From contig CAMTDV010000003.1 in the NCBI GenBank assembly GCA_947069175.1, positions 30,220,853 to 30,284,852 of the forward strand: DNA of 64,000 nucleotides, in the 5' to 3' direction. The DNA comes from Scalesia atractyloides (lineage: Eukaryota > Streptophyta > Magnoliopsida > Asterales > Asteraceae). The notes under the pieces were generated by a model, which saw only the letters and a program-made list of their open reading frames with translations, was not told the DNA's origin and did not search any database. Shown one piece after another: positions 35,293-47,051 of this stretch. The position numbers were made by a program, and so were the translations under genes. Each line of letters begins with the position of its first letter. The first letter of the stretch is position 1.

Positions 35293-35825
35293 TTACCAAC
35301 CGAATTATAATATATAGATACACATGCTATTGCTTCGTCTTCTTCGTTTGAAAGCTTAAACTCAGAAACCGTCTTTTGTTTTCAACTTGAATATACAAGA
35401 CCATCATACATATAGCTACAAAACTAGCATACGAATTGAATTAGAAAGGAAGGAGTTACCGGTCGGCAGTGAGTATTTTTCCGGCGAGGTAAAATCCGGC
35501 GGCCGACTAATGAAACGGAGAAAAAAACTTTGAGCGGCGATGACTTACGTTAGAGAGGAAAGAAATGAACGAATTAGGGTGAGAGATCGTAATAAGTATT
35601 TAAAGATTGATCGATGGTGGGTTTGGTTTCGGTTTTTGGAAACCAACTAGGGTGATTGGGAGATGACAGCCATCGAGATTTATGTTTACCACATATATCC
35701 ATGACAGTTGTCGGGATAATTCTAAAAGGAAGGCGCGTGCGATGATTTCGGTTTTAGTTGCAGGTTTCCCGCCCTACTGTAAGTATATATGTATAAAGAT
35801 ATGCGGAAACTGATACATCATATGT

Positions 35826-35892
35826 GTGTATCGCAGTGGTGCTTGTGGTGTGTGTGTACCCGGGGAACCCGGGTTCGATTCCCGGTTTCACC
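35826..35892 (+). repeat. tRNA-like module with Gly-type T arm, plus strand (left LTR)
   Basis: TATCGCAGTGG (A-box-like) is followed 40 bases later by CCCGGGTTCGATTCCCGG, a perfect tRNA T arm with 5-bp stem, then CACC and TTTTT. The rest does not fold into a cloverleaf, so it is a tRNA relic or a Pol III promoter module. Orientation is opposite to the element. Confidence 0.65.
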
Positions 35893-36132
35893 TTTTTATT
35901 TCATTTCTTTAATTATTTTATTAAGCCTTTTTAATTATCTATTAATTGTAAATATTTATTATTTTATTGATTATTTATATATTATTTTATTTTAAACATT
36001 GATTATCATTATTCTATATATGTAATATTGTAATATTGTAAAAATAATAAACTAACCGAACGACGTAAATAAATATACTTGAATTGATAAATTGGGGCAG
36101 GTTTTCGAAACCTGATTTACACAAATGTTACA

Positions 36133-36144
36133 GTATCCCCTACT
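36133..36144 (-). promoter_or_regulatory. Polypurine tract of E1
   Basis: Minus strand AGTAGGGGATAC directly before the LTR start TGTAAC. Confidence 0.85.
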
Positions 36145-36165
36145 TGTAGAAATTTCGCCCGAAAT

Positions 36166-37240
36166 TTAAGTAGTAGTTGTAACTGGGAAAAGATGCGGGT
36201 ACTTTTCGTGTATTGACTCTTCACGTTCCCAAGTAAACTCGGGTCCTCGTTTTGACTCCCAACGCACCCTGACGATTGGAATACGACTTCGCCTCAAACG
36301 CTTCTTACCGAAATCCATGATTTCTACTGGTCTTTCAACTGTGCATTGATTCATCAACTTAAATATCTTCCAGAGGGATATGGAGGTTTTCGTCAGCGAG
36401 GCACTTTTTCAAGTTTGATACGTGGAATGCGGGGTGAATTCTGTTGAGTTCTTCTGGTAGGTCAAGCTTGTATGCTACAGGACCTACTCTTTCGAGTATC
36501 TTGAATGGTCCCACGTAGCGTGGTGCTAGCTTGCCCCTTTGACCAAAACGAACTACTCCCTTCCACGGTGACACCTTCAAAAGTACTTGATCACCAACAC
36601 AAAACTCCAAGGGCTTTCGTCGTTTATCAGCATAACTCTTTTGACGACTTTGGGCCGCTAGAAGATTATTTCGAATTCTCAGAATTTTGTCGGTTGTTTC
36701 TTGTATGAACTCAGGTCCGGTGATTTGCGCTTCACCAATTTCGTGCCAACATACTAGATATCGGCATTTACGACCATATAAAGCTTCAAAAGGAGCCATA
36801 CCGATGCTTGAATGATAGCTATTGCTGTACGAAAACTCAACTAATGGTAGGTGAGTGTCCCAATTACCTTTGAAGTCGATGACACATGCTCGCAGCATGT
36901 CTTCAAGGGTTTGGATGGTGCGCTCAGATTGACCATCAGTTTGAGGGTGAAAGGCGGTGCTGAGGTCTAAACGTGTACCCAAGGCGGATTGCACGGCTCG
37001 CCATGTTCGTGAAGTGAAACGACCATCTCGGTCTGAAATGATGCTTAACGGTACACCATGACGGCTTACGATCTCTTTGATGTAGATACGAGCTAACTTC
37101 TCGTTCTTGAAGTCCTCGCGAATTGGAATGAAGTGAGCTGATTTCGTAAGACGATCAATGATTACCCATATGGTGTCATACCCACTGGAGGTGGAGGTAA
37201 CCCGGTAATGAAATCCATGGTTATGTTTTCCCACTTCCAT
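36166..37240 (-). pseudogene. Family-E gypsy integrase core and chromovirus tail (E1)
   Basis: Open from about 37188 to 36359: VIIDRLTKSAHF, SDRDGRF and TDGQSERT give the complete catalytic triad. APFEALYGRKC, GPFKILERVGPVAYKLDLPEE and HVSNLKKCLADENLHIPLEDI follow. A CAA-to-TAA stop at about 36359 and a four-base loss at about 36344 separate the tail (RIPIVRVRWESKRGPEFTWERE, KYPHLF), which ends at 36166. The frame is also shifted against the upstream polyprotein at about 37190 (MDFITGLPPPP..). The E2 copy is open across the 36359 break, showing it is a recent lesion in E1. Confidence 0.9.
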
Positions 37241-39225
37241 ATATGTATCTCGGGTTGAACAAGAAGTCCTGATGTTCTTTGATATTCAGCTTTCACTTTG
37301 AAACATGTAAGGCATTTCGAAACAAAAACAACGATATCCTTCTTCATACCAGGCCACCAGTAGGTGCATCGTAAGTCTTGATACATCTTATCGGCTCCTA
37401 GATGTATTGAGTGTCGTGTTTTGTATGCCTCATTCATGAGTAAATAACGACAGTTGTTGCGATCGGGAATCCAAATACGGTTTAAATAGTAAAGAATACC
37501 ATCGGATTTGGTTTCGATTTTGAGTTCAGCTCCACAAGACAGCTCATCGCGTACGCCATTTTCCGTTACAGAAGTATGTTGAGCTGCCCGAATTCGATCT
37601 TTGATGTCGGTTACAATTTGAGAACATAGAAGATGAATGGTATTTGCATAACCCTTTCGACTGAATGCATCAGCCACAATGTTTGCCTTGCCAGGATGAT
37701 ATCGAATCTCACAATTATAATCATTGAGGAGTTCGACCCATCGCCTCATGTTCAACTCTTTTTGATTGAAGATATGTTGGAGGCTCTTGTGGTCAGTGTA
37801 TATCTCACACTTAGTACCATAGAGATAATGTCTCCATATCTTTAGAGCGAACACGAATGCTCCAAGTTCTAGGTCGTGAGTGGTATAGTTCTTTTCGTGC
37901 ACTTTGAGTTGCCTAGAGGCATAGGCTATCACCTTTCCCCTTTGCATCAGAACACAACCTAACCCTTGCCCTGACGCGTCGCAATAAACTACAAAATCTT
38001 CACAACCCTCAGGGAGTGTAAGGATAGGTGCATCACAAAGCTTTTGCTTCCAAGTTTGGAAAGCCTCCTCTTGCTTGGGTCCCCAATTAAAGGGTTTTCC
38101 CTTATGAGTTAAGGCGGTGAGTGGAACGGCGATACGAGAAAAATTGGCAATGAAGCGTCGATAAAATCCAGCCAAGCCAAGAAATGACCTAACTTCGGTA
38201 GGAGTATGTGGCGCTTGCCATTCTTGTACTGCTTTGATTTTTGAAGGGTCGACGTGAATTCCTTTGTCATTAACGACATGACCAAGAAATTGTACCTCTT
38301 TTAACCAGAACTCACATTTTGAGAACTTTGCGTAGAGCTTTTCAGTCCTCAAGAGTGTAAGAATAAGTCGAAGATGTCGCTCATGATCGGATCTTGACTT
38401 GGAGTAGCTAAGAATGTCATCGATGAAGACTATGACGTCACGATCGAGATAGAGTTTGCATACCCTATTCATCAAATCCATGAACACAGCGGGAGCGTTG
38501 GTTAATCCGAAAGGCGTAACCATGAACTCGTAATGACCATAACGAGTTTGAAAGGCAGTTTTTGGAATATCTTCTTTGCGTACCCTAAGCTGCTGATAAC
38601 CAGAACGAAGGTCGATTTTGGAAAAACAGGTGGCACCTTGAAGTTGATCTAGAAGGTCATCAATACGAGGCAATGGATAGCGATTCTTAACTGTCAACAT
38701 GTTGAGTTCTCTATAATCAACGCACATACGAAACATTCCATCTTTCTTCTTCACAAAAAGAATAGGTGCACCCCAAGGCGACGAACTAGGACGTATGAAT
38801 CCTTTGTCAGACAGCTCTTGCGGTTGACTAGCCAACTCTTGCATCTCAGATGTGGCTAACCTATTAGGAGATTTCACGACTGGTGTAGCACCAGGCACAA
38901 GATCGATTCGAAATTCGACTTCTCGCACAGGAGGAAGTCCTGAAACGTCTTCGGGAAATACTTGAGGAAAATCTTTCACGATGGGGATATCTTTGAGCTT
39001 CCTTTCCTTGCCTTCCTTCTTGATGATGTGAGCTAGAAACGCAACATAATCCTTGCAAAGATATCTTCGAGCTTGAAGACATGACATCAATTTGAGCTCT
39101 TTTGAAGGAGTTTCTCCAAAGATACGCAGTGTCTGACCGTCGGCGAGAGGGATACGAATGAACTTTTCATGGCAAACTACTTCGGTGTGATGCTGGCGGC
39201 CAGTCCATACCGATGATAACATCAA
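37162..39225 (-). pseudogene. Family-E gypsy RT-RNase H-integrase N-terminus (E1), long open frame
   Basis: A 687-codon open stretch, the longest in the window. In order: the protease-RT linker (VVCHEKFIRIPLADG, DFPQVFPEDVSGLPP), RT (PSSSPWGAPILFVKKKDG, RMCVDYRELN, VTPFGLTNA, VFIDDILSYSK), FLGLAGFYRRF, RNase H (VYCDASGQGLG, TTHDLELG, IYTDHKSLQHIF), tether, and the integrase zinc module (HSIHLGADKMYQDL, CLTCFKV) to MDFITGLP. It would copy RNA to DNA and begin integration. It is separated from protease by a shift near 39200 and from the integrase core by another near 37190, so two small lesions keep it from a full polyprotein. Confidence 0.92.
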
Positions 39226-40832
39226 AACTTCCCAATTTCATTGGAATAAGATCAATCGGGAAATCGTGATAATTTAGAGTAAGAGTACAATCACGTATTA
39301 TTGAATTTAACGAGATGGGTTCTCCGTCAGCGACTTCCACCGTGATTGATTCAGCTAGACTAACATGAGGAAGGTCGAGAATAGATTCGAATTCTAAAGA
39401 TAGAAAACTCTTATCCGCACCAGTATCGAATAATATGGATGTATAACTACCATTTACGAGAAACGTACATTTAACCACATTGTTGTCAGCCCTTGCTTGA
39501 TTGGCGTTGATATTGAAAGCCCTTCCTCTAGCAGGTGGGTTAGCTTGATTAGTTTGGTTCACCGGGTTTGCTTGGGCTTGGGCATTAATGATATTCACCA
39601 GGCGTGGGCAAGTATTTTGGAAGTGGTTTGGATCACCACAGTTGAAGCAGGCTCTTATGGGTTGCGTCATCGGGTAGTTGGGTTGGTAGTATGGTTGGGC
39701 TATGGGTTGGGCAGGTAGTAAAAGTAAGGGTTGTTGGACTTGGCCCACCATTTGATTTTGGGTTTGGGCTGGAGGCTGATTGTGGTTTGATCGTTGGAGT
39801 GTACGGCAAGTTTGGATAGTGTGACATGCACGGCACAACTTGTGCAGTATTGGCAAGGGTTCTCAGGAGGGTGATGGTACTGGCAACGGTTACATTTTGG
39901 GTGTGGGCCAGTGTATAGCTTTTTTAATGGTGCGGCGGGAGGGGCGACTTGTATGAGTGGAGTAGCAGTAATGGGAGGGTTGGTTTGGGTCACGGCGAAG
40001 TTCTTGCCATTTCGTTTTCTCTTACCAGCGAACTTTGAGGATGAGCCTGATTGGGTTGGAGTTGGGGCGTCAACAGTTGTTTTCTTCTTCTCATCTTTGG
40101 AATCGCCATTTCGAATGCGATTTTCAGTAAGTTCCGTAGCTAGTTCCATGGCAGCTTCGAGTGTTGCGGGAGAAGTGCTTAAAACTGAATCTTGAATTTT
40201 CAAAGGAAGGCCTCGAATATAGTGCTCGATCAAGCGGTATAACGGAGTGAACAGGTTGGGGACCATCTGGTTCAACTAGAGAAATCTCTTGTTGTATGAG
40301 GTGTGATCCCCTTCCTTTTGCTTCAGAGAGTTGAATTCGTCTTCTAGCTTTTTGATCTCGCTTCTAGGGCAGAAGCGTCTCGTCATGATTTCCCTTAATT
40401 CTTCCCATGATAAGGCCATGGCATCTTCCACACCTCGGTTGACTTTTTCCGTGTTCCACCAGGTAAGTGCTACCCCAAACAGACGTCTTGTAGCGTAGCG
40501 TACCTTGCGATCCTCAGGACAGTCGCAATTGAGAAAGGTGTTTTCCATCTCCTCAAACCAATGGAGGAGAACGGTGACACCATCAGTCCCTTCATATTTT
40601 GGGGGTCGCAGGACTTGAAGTGTTTGTAGGTGCATTTAGTGGTTTTGGGAGGAGGGTTGGCGACGTTTTGGCATTCTTGGTTCGGAGAGTTGATATGATC
40701 TACGGCGAGAGATTGTTGAACTTGTAGAACGATGTCAGGAAGTACCACGGCCATTTGTTGAGCAATTTTTTTGGCCATGCGTTCGTTCGACCTTCCAGAC
40801 CTTCTACCTCCTCGTAAGTGTCTAGCAGACAT
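39167..40832 (-). pseudogene. Family-E gypsy gag and protease (E1)
   Basis: gag ATG ends at 40832 (MSARHLRGGRRSGRSNERM). The capsid region includes HFKSCDPPKYEGT, LLHWFEEMENTF, ALTWWNTEKV, FCPRSEIKKLEDEFNSLKQ and a TAG just after NKRFL at about 40276. The second half (LNQMVPNLFTPLYRLIEHYIRGLP) is open to 39700. A shift near 39840 leads to the CCHC knuckle CFNCGDPNHFQNTC and protease LFDTGADKSFLS, with LGSFDVIIGMDW at the end. Protease active-site residues are intact. A first, Cys/His-rich segment (CNRCQYHHPPENPCQYC) precedes the CCHC knuckle, as in E2. Confidence 0.88.
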
Positions 40833-41657
40833 CTACAGGAATATATGTAGGGAGATTGTGAGTTCGATAATTTTCTAGGTGTCATGTGTCGTAAAAAGAA
40901 TGAAAAACAACGTTTATACATAACTGAAGAAAATAACTTAGCTACATCCATAGGATGTCTTGGGCTTGCTCATGTTTGAGCCTCCAAATGTCTCCCATAC
41001 CTTAGCCTGTATAGTCATGTGGGCCCCCATGATTATTGGGCTTGGTAGGGTTCACATTGGTGTCGGCTGGTTAACACTCGCATCGCCCGAATGAAAATCA
41101 TAAAACATGATTGCGAGATATAAGTTCGGAGGGTGTCCAGGTGTGGACACCATGACATCTCAAAGTGGGGTTAGTTCACACGACGTTTGGTATAGCATGC
41201 TTTGGCCTAATAGGTCTTCACACTCTCATCATTAGTCCCCAGGTAGGCAAACTGGTCCTTTATTTTGGATTTATACGAATGCCAAGCCTAGACAGGACGT
41301 TCCGACTACCGGTGCTCATACCCTTCCAGTTACTACATGCCCGTCGTGAAAACTCACTTTGATGTGATTCGAAAAATATGAAAACATTGCAAAAATCTTT
41401 GAAAAGAATCATGGAAATTGTGAAATCGTGGGGTGTGTGCTTTCATAGATATGATATGTTATTGAGATATGATCTATGATGAGCATTGCATGTTAACATG
41501 TACTTATGATAGTGCTTGCATTAAATTGTGTGTGAAACTAAACATGAAACATATAAGCATCATGAATTTTGCATGTAATACATAAAAAAATAAAATCTAA
41601 TCAACTATAGTATAGACTCTAAGGGTCTAATAACCTATCATATATCCCTATAGTCAC
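40833..41657 (-). other. E1 5' leader, non-coding
   Basis: Between PBS and gag start; similar to 48657-49482 in E2. ORFs here are not conserved between the two copies, so I see no extra gene. Confidence 0.6.
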
Positions 41658-41671
41658 AAGCTCTGATATCA
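41658..41671 (-). promoter_or_regulatory. Primer-binding site of E1, one substitution
   Basis: The minus strand reads TTGATATCAGAGC, the initiator tRNA-Met site with G to A. E2 keeps TTGGTATCAGAGC. Confidence 0.8.
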
Positions 41672-42694
41672 ATCTGTCACACCCCGACCCACAATGGAAT
41701 AAAAGTCGGGGCATGATTGGGTTATCACCAAAGCTCATGATATTTACTAATAAGTTTCATATATATTAAATTTGAAATTTAACTTCCAATATTCAACACA
41801 AAATTTATACAAACACAAACAATAAACCAAAAGATTGTTCCCAACGAAATAACTTATTTTTTCTCCTAAGTCTATTCCCATGTGTTTCTTTCCTCAGCAT
41901 ATTCACTGTATCATGCGTAAAAACAGAACACTTGGGTCAACAAAAGTTGGCGAGTGAACCTTGATAAAACATTTAAATAATTGAATTATATTGTTGTTAA
42001 ATAAAAAAAATTGTGCATGAATCATATGCGAGCAGATGTATATATAACCAATTACAAACCACATTATATCCACAATGAAACACATGACATGACGAATGAT
42101 GTATTTGAGATCAAGGCTCAATCAAAAGGAGCCGATCTAATGAGGTACCTGATGCTCAACCCGTACCCCACGAGGAACTGATGGCCTAATGAAATGATTG
42201 CACTAAAATAATAAAATGTAACCACGTATAAACCACTAACAACTATACACATTTGACCACGAAATTATATTAGCACAAGTATTTAAATAAAATAAAAGAA
42301 ATTGTACCACACATGATACACCCCAAAACATGATTAAAATGGAGAATTCGTAGAGATTCACTCACAGTGTGTGCGTATTCTTGATTGAAGATGAGAGCAC
42401 ACGAGTTGAGAATTAAACCGATGAAGGAGTACTAACCTAAAACAAAAATGATACCATATAAACAGATTTATATTTGGACTTAATACTTTTTATTAGGTTA
42501 AGAGGTTATTTTGGTTGAAGTTATATTAAAATCTTTAAAGTATAAAGGTATATAAATTATTGGAAAAATAAAAGTATTTAAATGAATAGATAAAATAAGG
42601 GAATAAATAAATTGAAATAAAATAATGAATAAAATAAATAAAATAATAAAAAATGTTGTCAGATCTGACTGGTAATTTGTGGAATTGGATTGCG

Positions 42695-43110
42695 TGTGAA
42701 CAGATTCGAACTCGAGACCTCGCGGTTGCGTGCACGCAGCTCTTCCAACTGAGCTACGTGTCTAACCCGAAGGAATCCTGATTTTAATTATATTAATACA
42801 CACTTTAAGCTATTCCAGAAATTTATTTAAATTAAAAAGTTTTAAACAGGATTGAACCGGCGCGCACTATGAGTCTCGAACCCGAGACCTTAGATGTGAC
42901 TTGCACCCAGCCCAACCAACTGGGCTGGGTGTCTAACCCGTTAAACTCTTGGTTTTTATTAAATTTATATACAGTTCAAAACATTTCTGTTTTAAGTAAA
43001 TAAAAAGGTTTTTGAAATCAATTTAACTGCGTAACAAGGGGGTCTCGAACCCGCGTCCTGAAGTGGGTTTGCACCCGGCCCAACCAATTGGGCTGGGTGC
43101 TTAACCGGAT
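42695..43110 (-). repeat. Array of tRNA-like modules in central family-E LTR
   Basis: B-box-like sequences at 42703-42713, 42873-42883 and 43042-43052 (periods 170 and 169). Module 1 is better preserved here: TAGCTCAGTTGGAAGAGC forms an intact D-arm-like stem and loop (42739-42756). Confidence 0.7.
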
Positions 43111-43639
43111 TACCAACCGAATTATAATATATAGATACACATGCTATAGCTTCGTCTTCATCATGTGAAAGCTTAAACCCCGAAACCGTCTTTTGTTTTC
43201 AACTTGAATATACAAGACCATCATACATATGGCTACTAAACTAGTATACGAATTGAATTAGAAAGGAAGGAGTTACCGGTCGGCAGTGAGTATTTTTCCG
43301 GCGAGGTAAAATCCGGCGGCCGACTGATTAAACGGAGAGAAAAACTTTGAGCGGCGATGACTTGCGTTAGAGAGGAAAGAATTGAACGAATTAGGGTGAG
43401 AGATGGTGATAAGTATTTATAGATTGATCGATGGTGGGTTTGGTTTCGGTTTTTCGAAACCAATTAGGGTGATTGGGAGATGACAGCCATCGAGATTTAT
43501 GTTTACCAAATATATCCATGACAGTTGTCGGGATAATTCGAGAAGGAAGGCGCGTGCGATGATTTCGGTTTTAGTTGCAGGTTTCCCGCCCGACTGTAAG
43601 TATATACGTAAAAAGATATGCGGAAACTGATACATCATA

Positions 43640-43710
43640 TGTGTGTATCGCAGTGGTGCTTGTGGTGTGTGTGTTACCCGGGAACCCGGGTTCGATTCCC
43701 GGTTCCACCT
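43640..43710 (+). repeat. tRNA-like module with Gly-type T arm, plus strand (central LTR)
   Basis: Same as 35826-35892: TATCGCAGTGG, then CCCGGGTTCGATTCCCGG, CCACC and TTTTT. Confidence 0.65.
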
Positions 43711-43950
43711 TTTTATTTCATTTTCTTTAATTATTTTATTAAGCCTTTTTAATTATCTATTAATTGTAAATATTTATTGTTTAATTGATTATTTATATAT
43801 TATTTTATTTTAAACATTGATTATCATTATTCTATATATGTGATATTGTAATATTGTAAAAATAATAAAATAACCGAACGATGTAAATAAATATACTTCA
43901 ATTGATAAATTGGGGCAGGTTTTCGAAACCCGATTTACATAAATGTTACA

Positions 43951-43962
43951 GTATCCCCTACT
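43951..43962 (-). promoter_or_regulatory. Polypurine tract of E2
   Basis: Minus strand AGTAGGGGATAC next to the central LTR. Confidence 0.85.
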
Positions 43963-43983
43963 TTTATAAATTTCGCCTGAAAT

Positions 43984-45398
43984 TTAAATAGTAGTTGTAA
44001 CCGGGAAAAGATGCGGGTACTTTTCGCGTATTGAGTCTTCACGTTCCCAAGTAAACGCGGGTCCTCGTTTTGACTCCCAACGCACCCTGACGATTGGAAT
44101 ACGACTTCGCCTCAAACGCTTCTCACCGAAATCCATGATTTCTACTGGTCTTTCAACGAAGTGTATTGATTCATCAACTTGAATATCTTCCAGAGGGATA
44201 TGGAGGTTTTCGTCGGCGAGGCACTTTTTCAAGTTTGATATGTGGAATGCAGGGTGAATTCTATTGAGTTCTTCTGGTAGGTCAAGCTTGTATGCTACAG
44301 GACCTACTCTTTCGAGTATCTTGAATGGTCCCATGTAGCGTGGTCCTAGCTTGCCCCTTTGTCCAAAACGAACCACTCCCTTCCACGGTGACACCTTCAA
44401 AAGTACTTGATCACCAACACAAAACTCCAAGGGCTTTCGTCGTTTATCAGCATAACTCTTTTGACGACTTTGGGCTGCTAGAAGATTATTTCGAATTTGC
44501 GGAATTTTGTCGGTTGTTTCTTGTATCAACTCAGGTCCGGTGATTTGAGCTTCTCCAATTTCGTGCCAACATACTTGAGATCGGCATTTACGACCATATA
44601 AAGCTTCAAAAGGAGCTATACCGATGCTTGAATGATAGCTATTGTTGTACGAAAACTCAACTAATGGTAGGTGAGTGTCCCAATTACCTTTGAAGTCGAT
44701 GACACATGATCGCTGCATGTCTTCAAGGATTTGGATGGTGCGCTCAGATTGACCATCAGTTTTAGGGTGAAAGGCGGTGCTGAGGTCTAAACGTGTACCC
44801 AAGGCGGATTGCACAGCTCGCCATGTTCGTGAAGTGAAACGACCATCTCGGACTTAAATGATGCTTAACGGTACACCGTGATGGCTTACGATCTTGTTGA
44901 TGTAGATACGAGCTAACTTCCGTTCTTGAAGTCCTCGTGAATTGGAATGAAGTGAGCTGATTTCGTAAGACGATCAATGATTACCCATATGGTGTCATAC
45001 CCACTGGAGGTGCGAGGTAACCCGGTAATGAAATCCATGGTTATATTTTCCCACTTCTGTACAGGTATCTCTGGTTGAACAAGAAGTCCTGATGGTCTTT
45101 AATGTTCAGCTTTCACTTTTGAACATGTAAGACATTTGGAAACAAAAACAACAATATCCTTCTTCATGCCAGGCCACCAGTAGGTGTATCGTAAGTCTTG
45201 ATACATCTTATCGGCTCCTGGATGTATTGAGTATCGTGTTTTGTGTGCCTCATTCATGAGTAAATCACAAAGGTTGTCGCGATCGGGAATCCAAATACAG
45301 TTTAAATAGAAAAGAATACCATCGGATTTGGTTTCGATTTTGAGTTCAGCTCCACAAGACAGCTCATCGCGTACGCCATTTTCCGTTACAGACGTATG
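43984..45398 (-). pseudogene. Family-E gypsy integrase (E2)
   Basis: The C-terminal 276 codons (44814-43984) are open: TDGQSERTIQ with the third catalytic Glu, APFEALYGRKCRSQVCWHE, the GPFKILERVG block and the full tail RVRWESKRGPAFTWERED..KYPHLF. Upstream the core is broken. The SDRDG motif at about 44852 reads as a stop followed by Val-Arg-Asp, so the second catalytic Asp is lost. A missing base near 44920 shifts the frame. The zinc module is at about 45230-45100. Another stop lies near 45095 in the position of a Gln or Arg codon. Confidence 0.88.
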
Positions 45399-46908
45399 TT
45401 AAGCTGCCCGAATTCGATCTTTGATGTCGGTTACAATTTGAGAACATAGAAGATGGATGGTATTTGCATAACCCTTTCGACTGAGTGCATCAGCCACAAC
45501 GTTTGCCTTGCCAGGATGATATCGAATCTCACAGTCATAATCATTGAGGAGTTCGACCCATCGTCGTTGCCTCATGTTCAACGATTTTTGATTGAAGATA
45601 TGTTGGATGCTCTTGTGGTCAGTGTATATCTCACACTTGGTACCATAGAGATAATGTCTCCATATCTTTATAGCGAACACGACTGCTCCAAGTTCTAGGT
45701 CGTGAGTGGTATAGTTCTTTTCGTGCACTTTGAGTTGCCTAGAGGCATAGGCTATCACCTTTTCCCTTTGCATCAGAACACAACCTAACCCTTGCCCTGA
45801 CACGTCACAATAAACTACAAAATCTTCGCAACCCTCAGGGAGTTTAAGGATAGGTGCATCACAAAGCTTTTGCTTCCAAGTTTGGAAAGCCTCCTCTTGC
45901 TTGGGTCCCCAATTAAAGGATTTTCCCCTTATGAGTTAAGGCGGTGAGTGGAACGGCGATACGAGAAAAATTGGCAATGAAGCGTCGATAAAATCAAGCC
46001 AAGCAAAGAAATGACCTAACTTCGGTAGGAGTACGTGGCGCTTGCCATTCTTGTACTGCCTTGATTTTTGAAGGGTCGACGTGAATTCCTTTGTCATTAA
46101 CGACATGACCAAGAAATTGTACCTCTTTTAACCAGAACTCACATTTTAAGAACTTTGCGTAGAGCTTTTCAGTCCTCAAGAGTGTAAGAATAAGTCAAAG
46201 ATGTCGCTCATGATCGGATCTTGACTTGGAGTAGCTAAGAATGTCATTGATGAAGACTATGACGAAACGATCGAGATAGAGTTTGCATACCCTATTCATC
46301 AAATCCATGAAGACAGCGGGAGCGTTGGTTAATCCGAAATGCATAACCATGAACTCGTAATGACCATAACGAGTTCGAAAGGGAGTTTTTGGAATATCTT
46401 CTTCGCGTACCCTAAGCTGATGATAACCAGAACGAAGGTCGATTTTTGAAAAACAAGTGGCACCTTGAAGTTGATCTAGAAGGTCATCAATACGAGGCAA
46501 CGGATAGCGATTCTTTACTGTCAACTTGTTGAGTTCTCTATAATTAATACACATGCGAAACATTCCATCTTTATTCTTCACAAAAAAAACAGGTGCACCC
46601 CAAGGCGACGAACTAGGACGTATGAATCCTTTGTTAGTCAGCTCTTGCAGTTGACTAGCCAACTCTTGCATCTCAGATGGGGCTAACCTATTGGGAGATT
46701 TCACGCCTGGTGTAGCACCACGCACAAGATCGGTTCGAAATTCGACTTCTCGCACAGGAGGAAGTCCTGAAACTCGTCGGGAAATACTTGAGGAAAATCT
46801 TTCACGATTGAGATATCTTCGAGCTTCCTTTCCATGCCTTCCTTCTTGACGATGTGAGCTAGAAACGCAACATAATCCTTGCGAAGATATCTTCGAGCTT
46901 GAAGACAT
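45399..46908 (-). pseudogene. Family-E gypsy RT-RNase H (E2)
   Basis: RT is open at about 46790-46195: LPPVREVEFRTDL, SSSPWGAPVFFVKNKDG, RMCINYRELNKL, GYHQLRVREED, HFGLTNA and VFINDILSYSK. The catalytic FIDD reads FIND: the first Asp codon is AAT (plus strand ATT at 46246-46248), predicted to kill polymerase activity. In MCINYRELN an Asn replaces the Asp of MCxDYRELN. A stop at about 46192 and a shift near 45930 precede RNase H (TTHDLELGAVVFAIKIWRHY, IYTDHKS) at 45803-45399, which is open. Confidence 0.9.
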
Positions 46909-47051
46909 GACATCAATTTGAGCTCTTTTGAAGGAGTTTCTCCAAAGATACGCAGTGTCTGACCGTCGGCGAAAGGGATACGAATGAACTTTTCATGGCA
47001 AACTACTTCGGTGTGATGCTGGCGGCCAGTCCATACCGATGATAACATCAA
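46701..47051 (-). pseudogene. Family-E protease-RT linker (E2)
   Basis: Open linker VVCHEKFIRIPFADGQTLRIFGE to VKDFPQVFPDEF, homologous to the start of the long E1 frame at 39225. A deletion near 46770 (DEFQDF instead of EDVSGLPP) shifts it out of frame with RT. It overlaps the two neighbouring frames because of the shifts. Confidence 0.8.

Larger units (their letters stand above)
33845..36132 (-). repeat. Family-E LTR, left (3' LTR of E1)
   Basis: Element orientation TGTAACATTTG to GGTATGATA, 2288 bp. It aligns almost base for base with 41675-43950. Its terminal CA has decayed (TATCATACC on the plus strand instead of TGTCACACC). A minus-strand TATA-like TTTAAATA lies at about 35598-35605. 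Contains the tRNA-like modules listed below. Confidence 0.9.
41675..43950 (-). repeat. Family-E LTR, central (5' LTR of E1 and 3' LTR of E2)
   Basis: 2276 bp, TGTAACATT to GGTCGGGGTGTGACA in element orientation. Intact termini. A minus-strand TATA box TATAAATA is at 43414-43421, followed by CTCTCACCCTAATTCG. Flanked left by E1 PBS and right by E2 PPT. Confidence 0.92.

Noticed and set aside
35540..35565. Splice-donor-like ACGTAAGTC downstream of the LTR TATA box (minus strand)
   Set aside because: The central LTR has GCAAGTC at the same place, so the GT is not conserved; no acceptor identified.
34880..35892. Functional tRNA genes
   Set aside because: A and B boxes are good, but acceptor and anticodon stems do not pair, so annotated as tRNA-like repeats only.
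37633..37845. Plus-strand ORF conserved at 45453-45698
   Set aside because: Antisense to RNase H in both E copies; conserved by duplication of the element.
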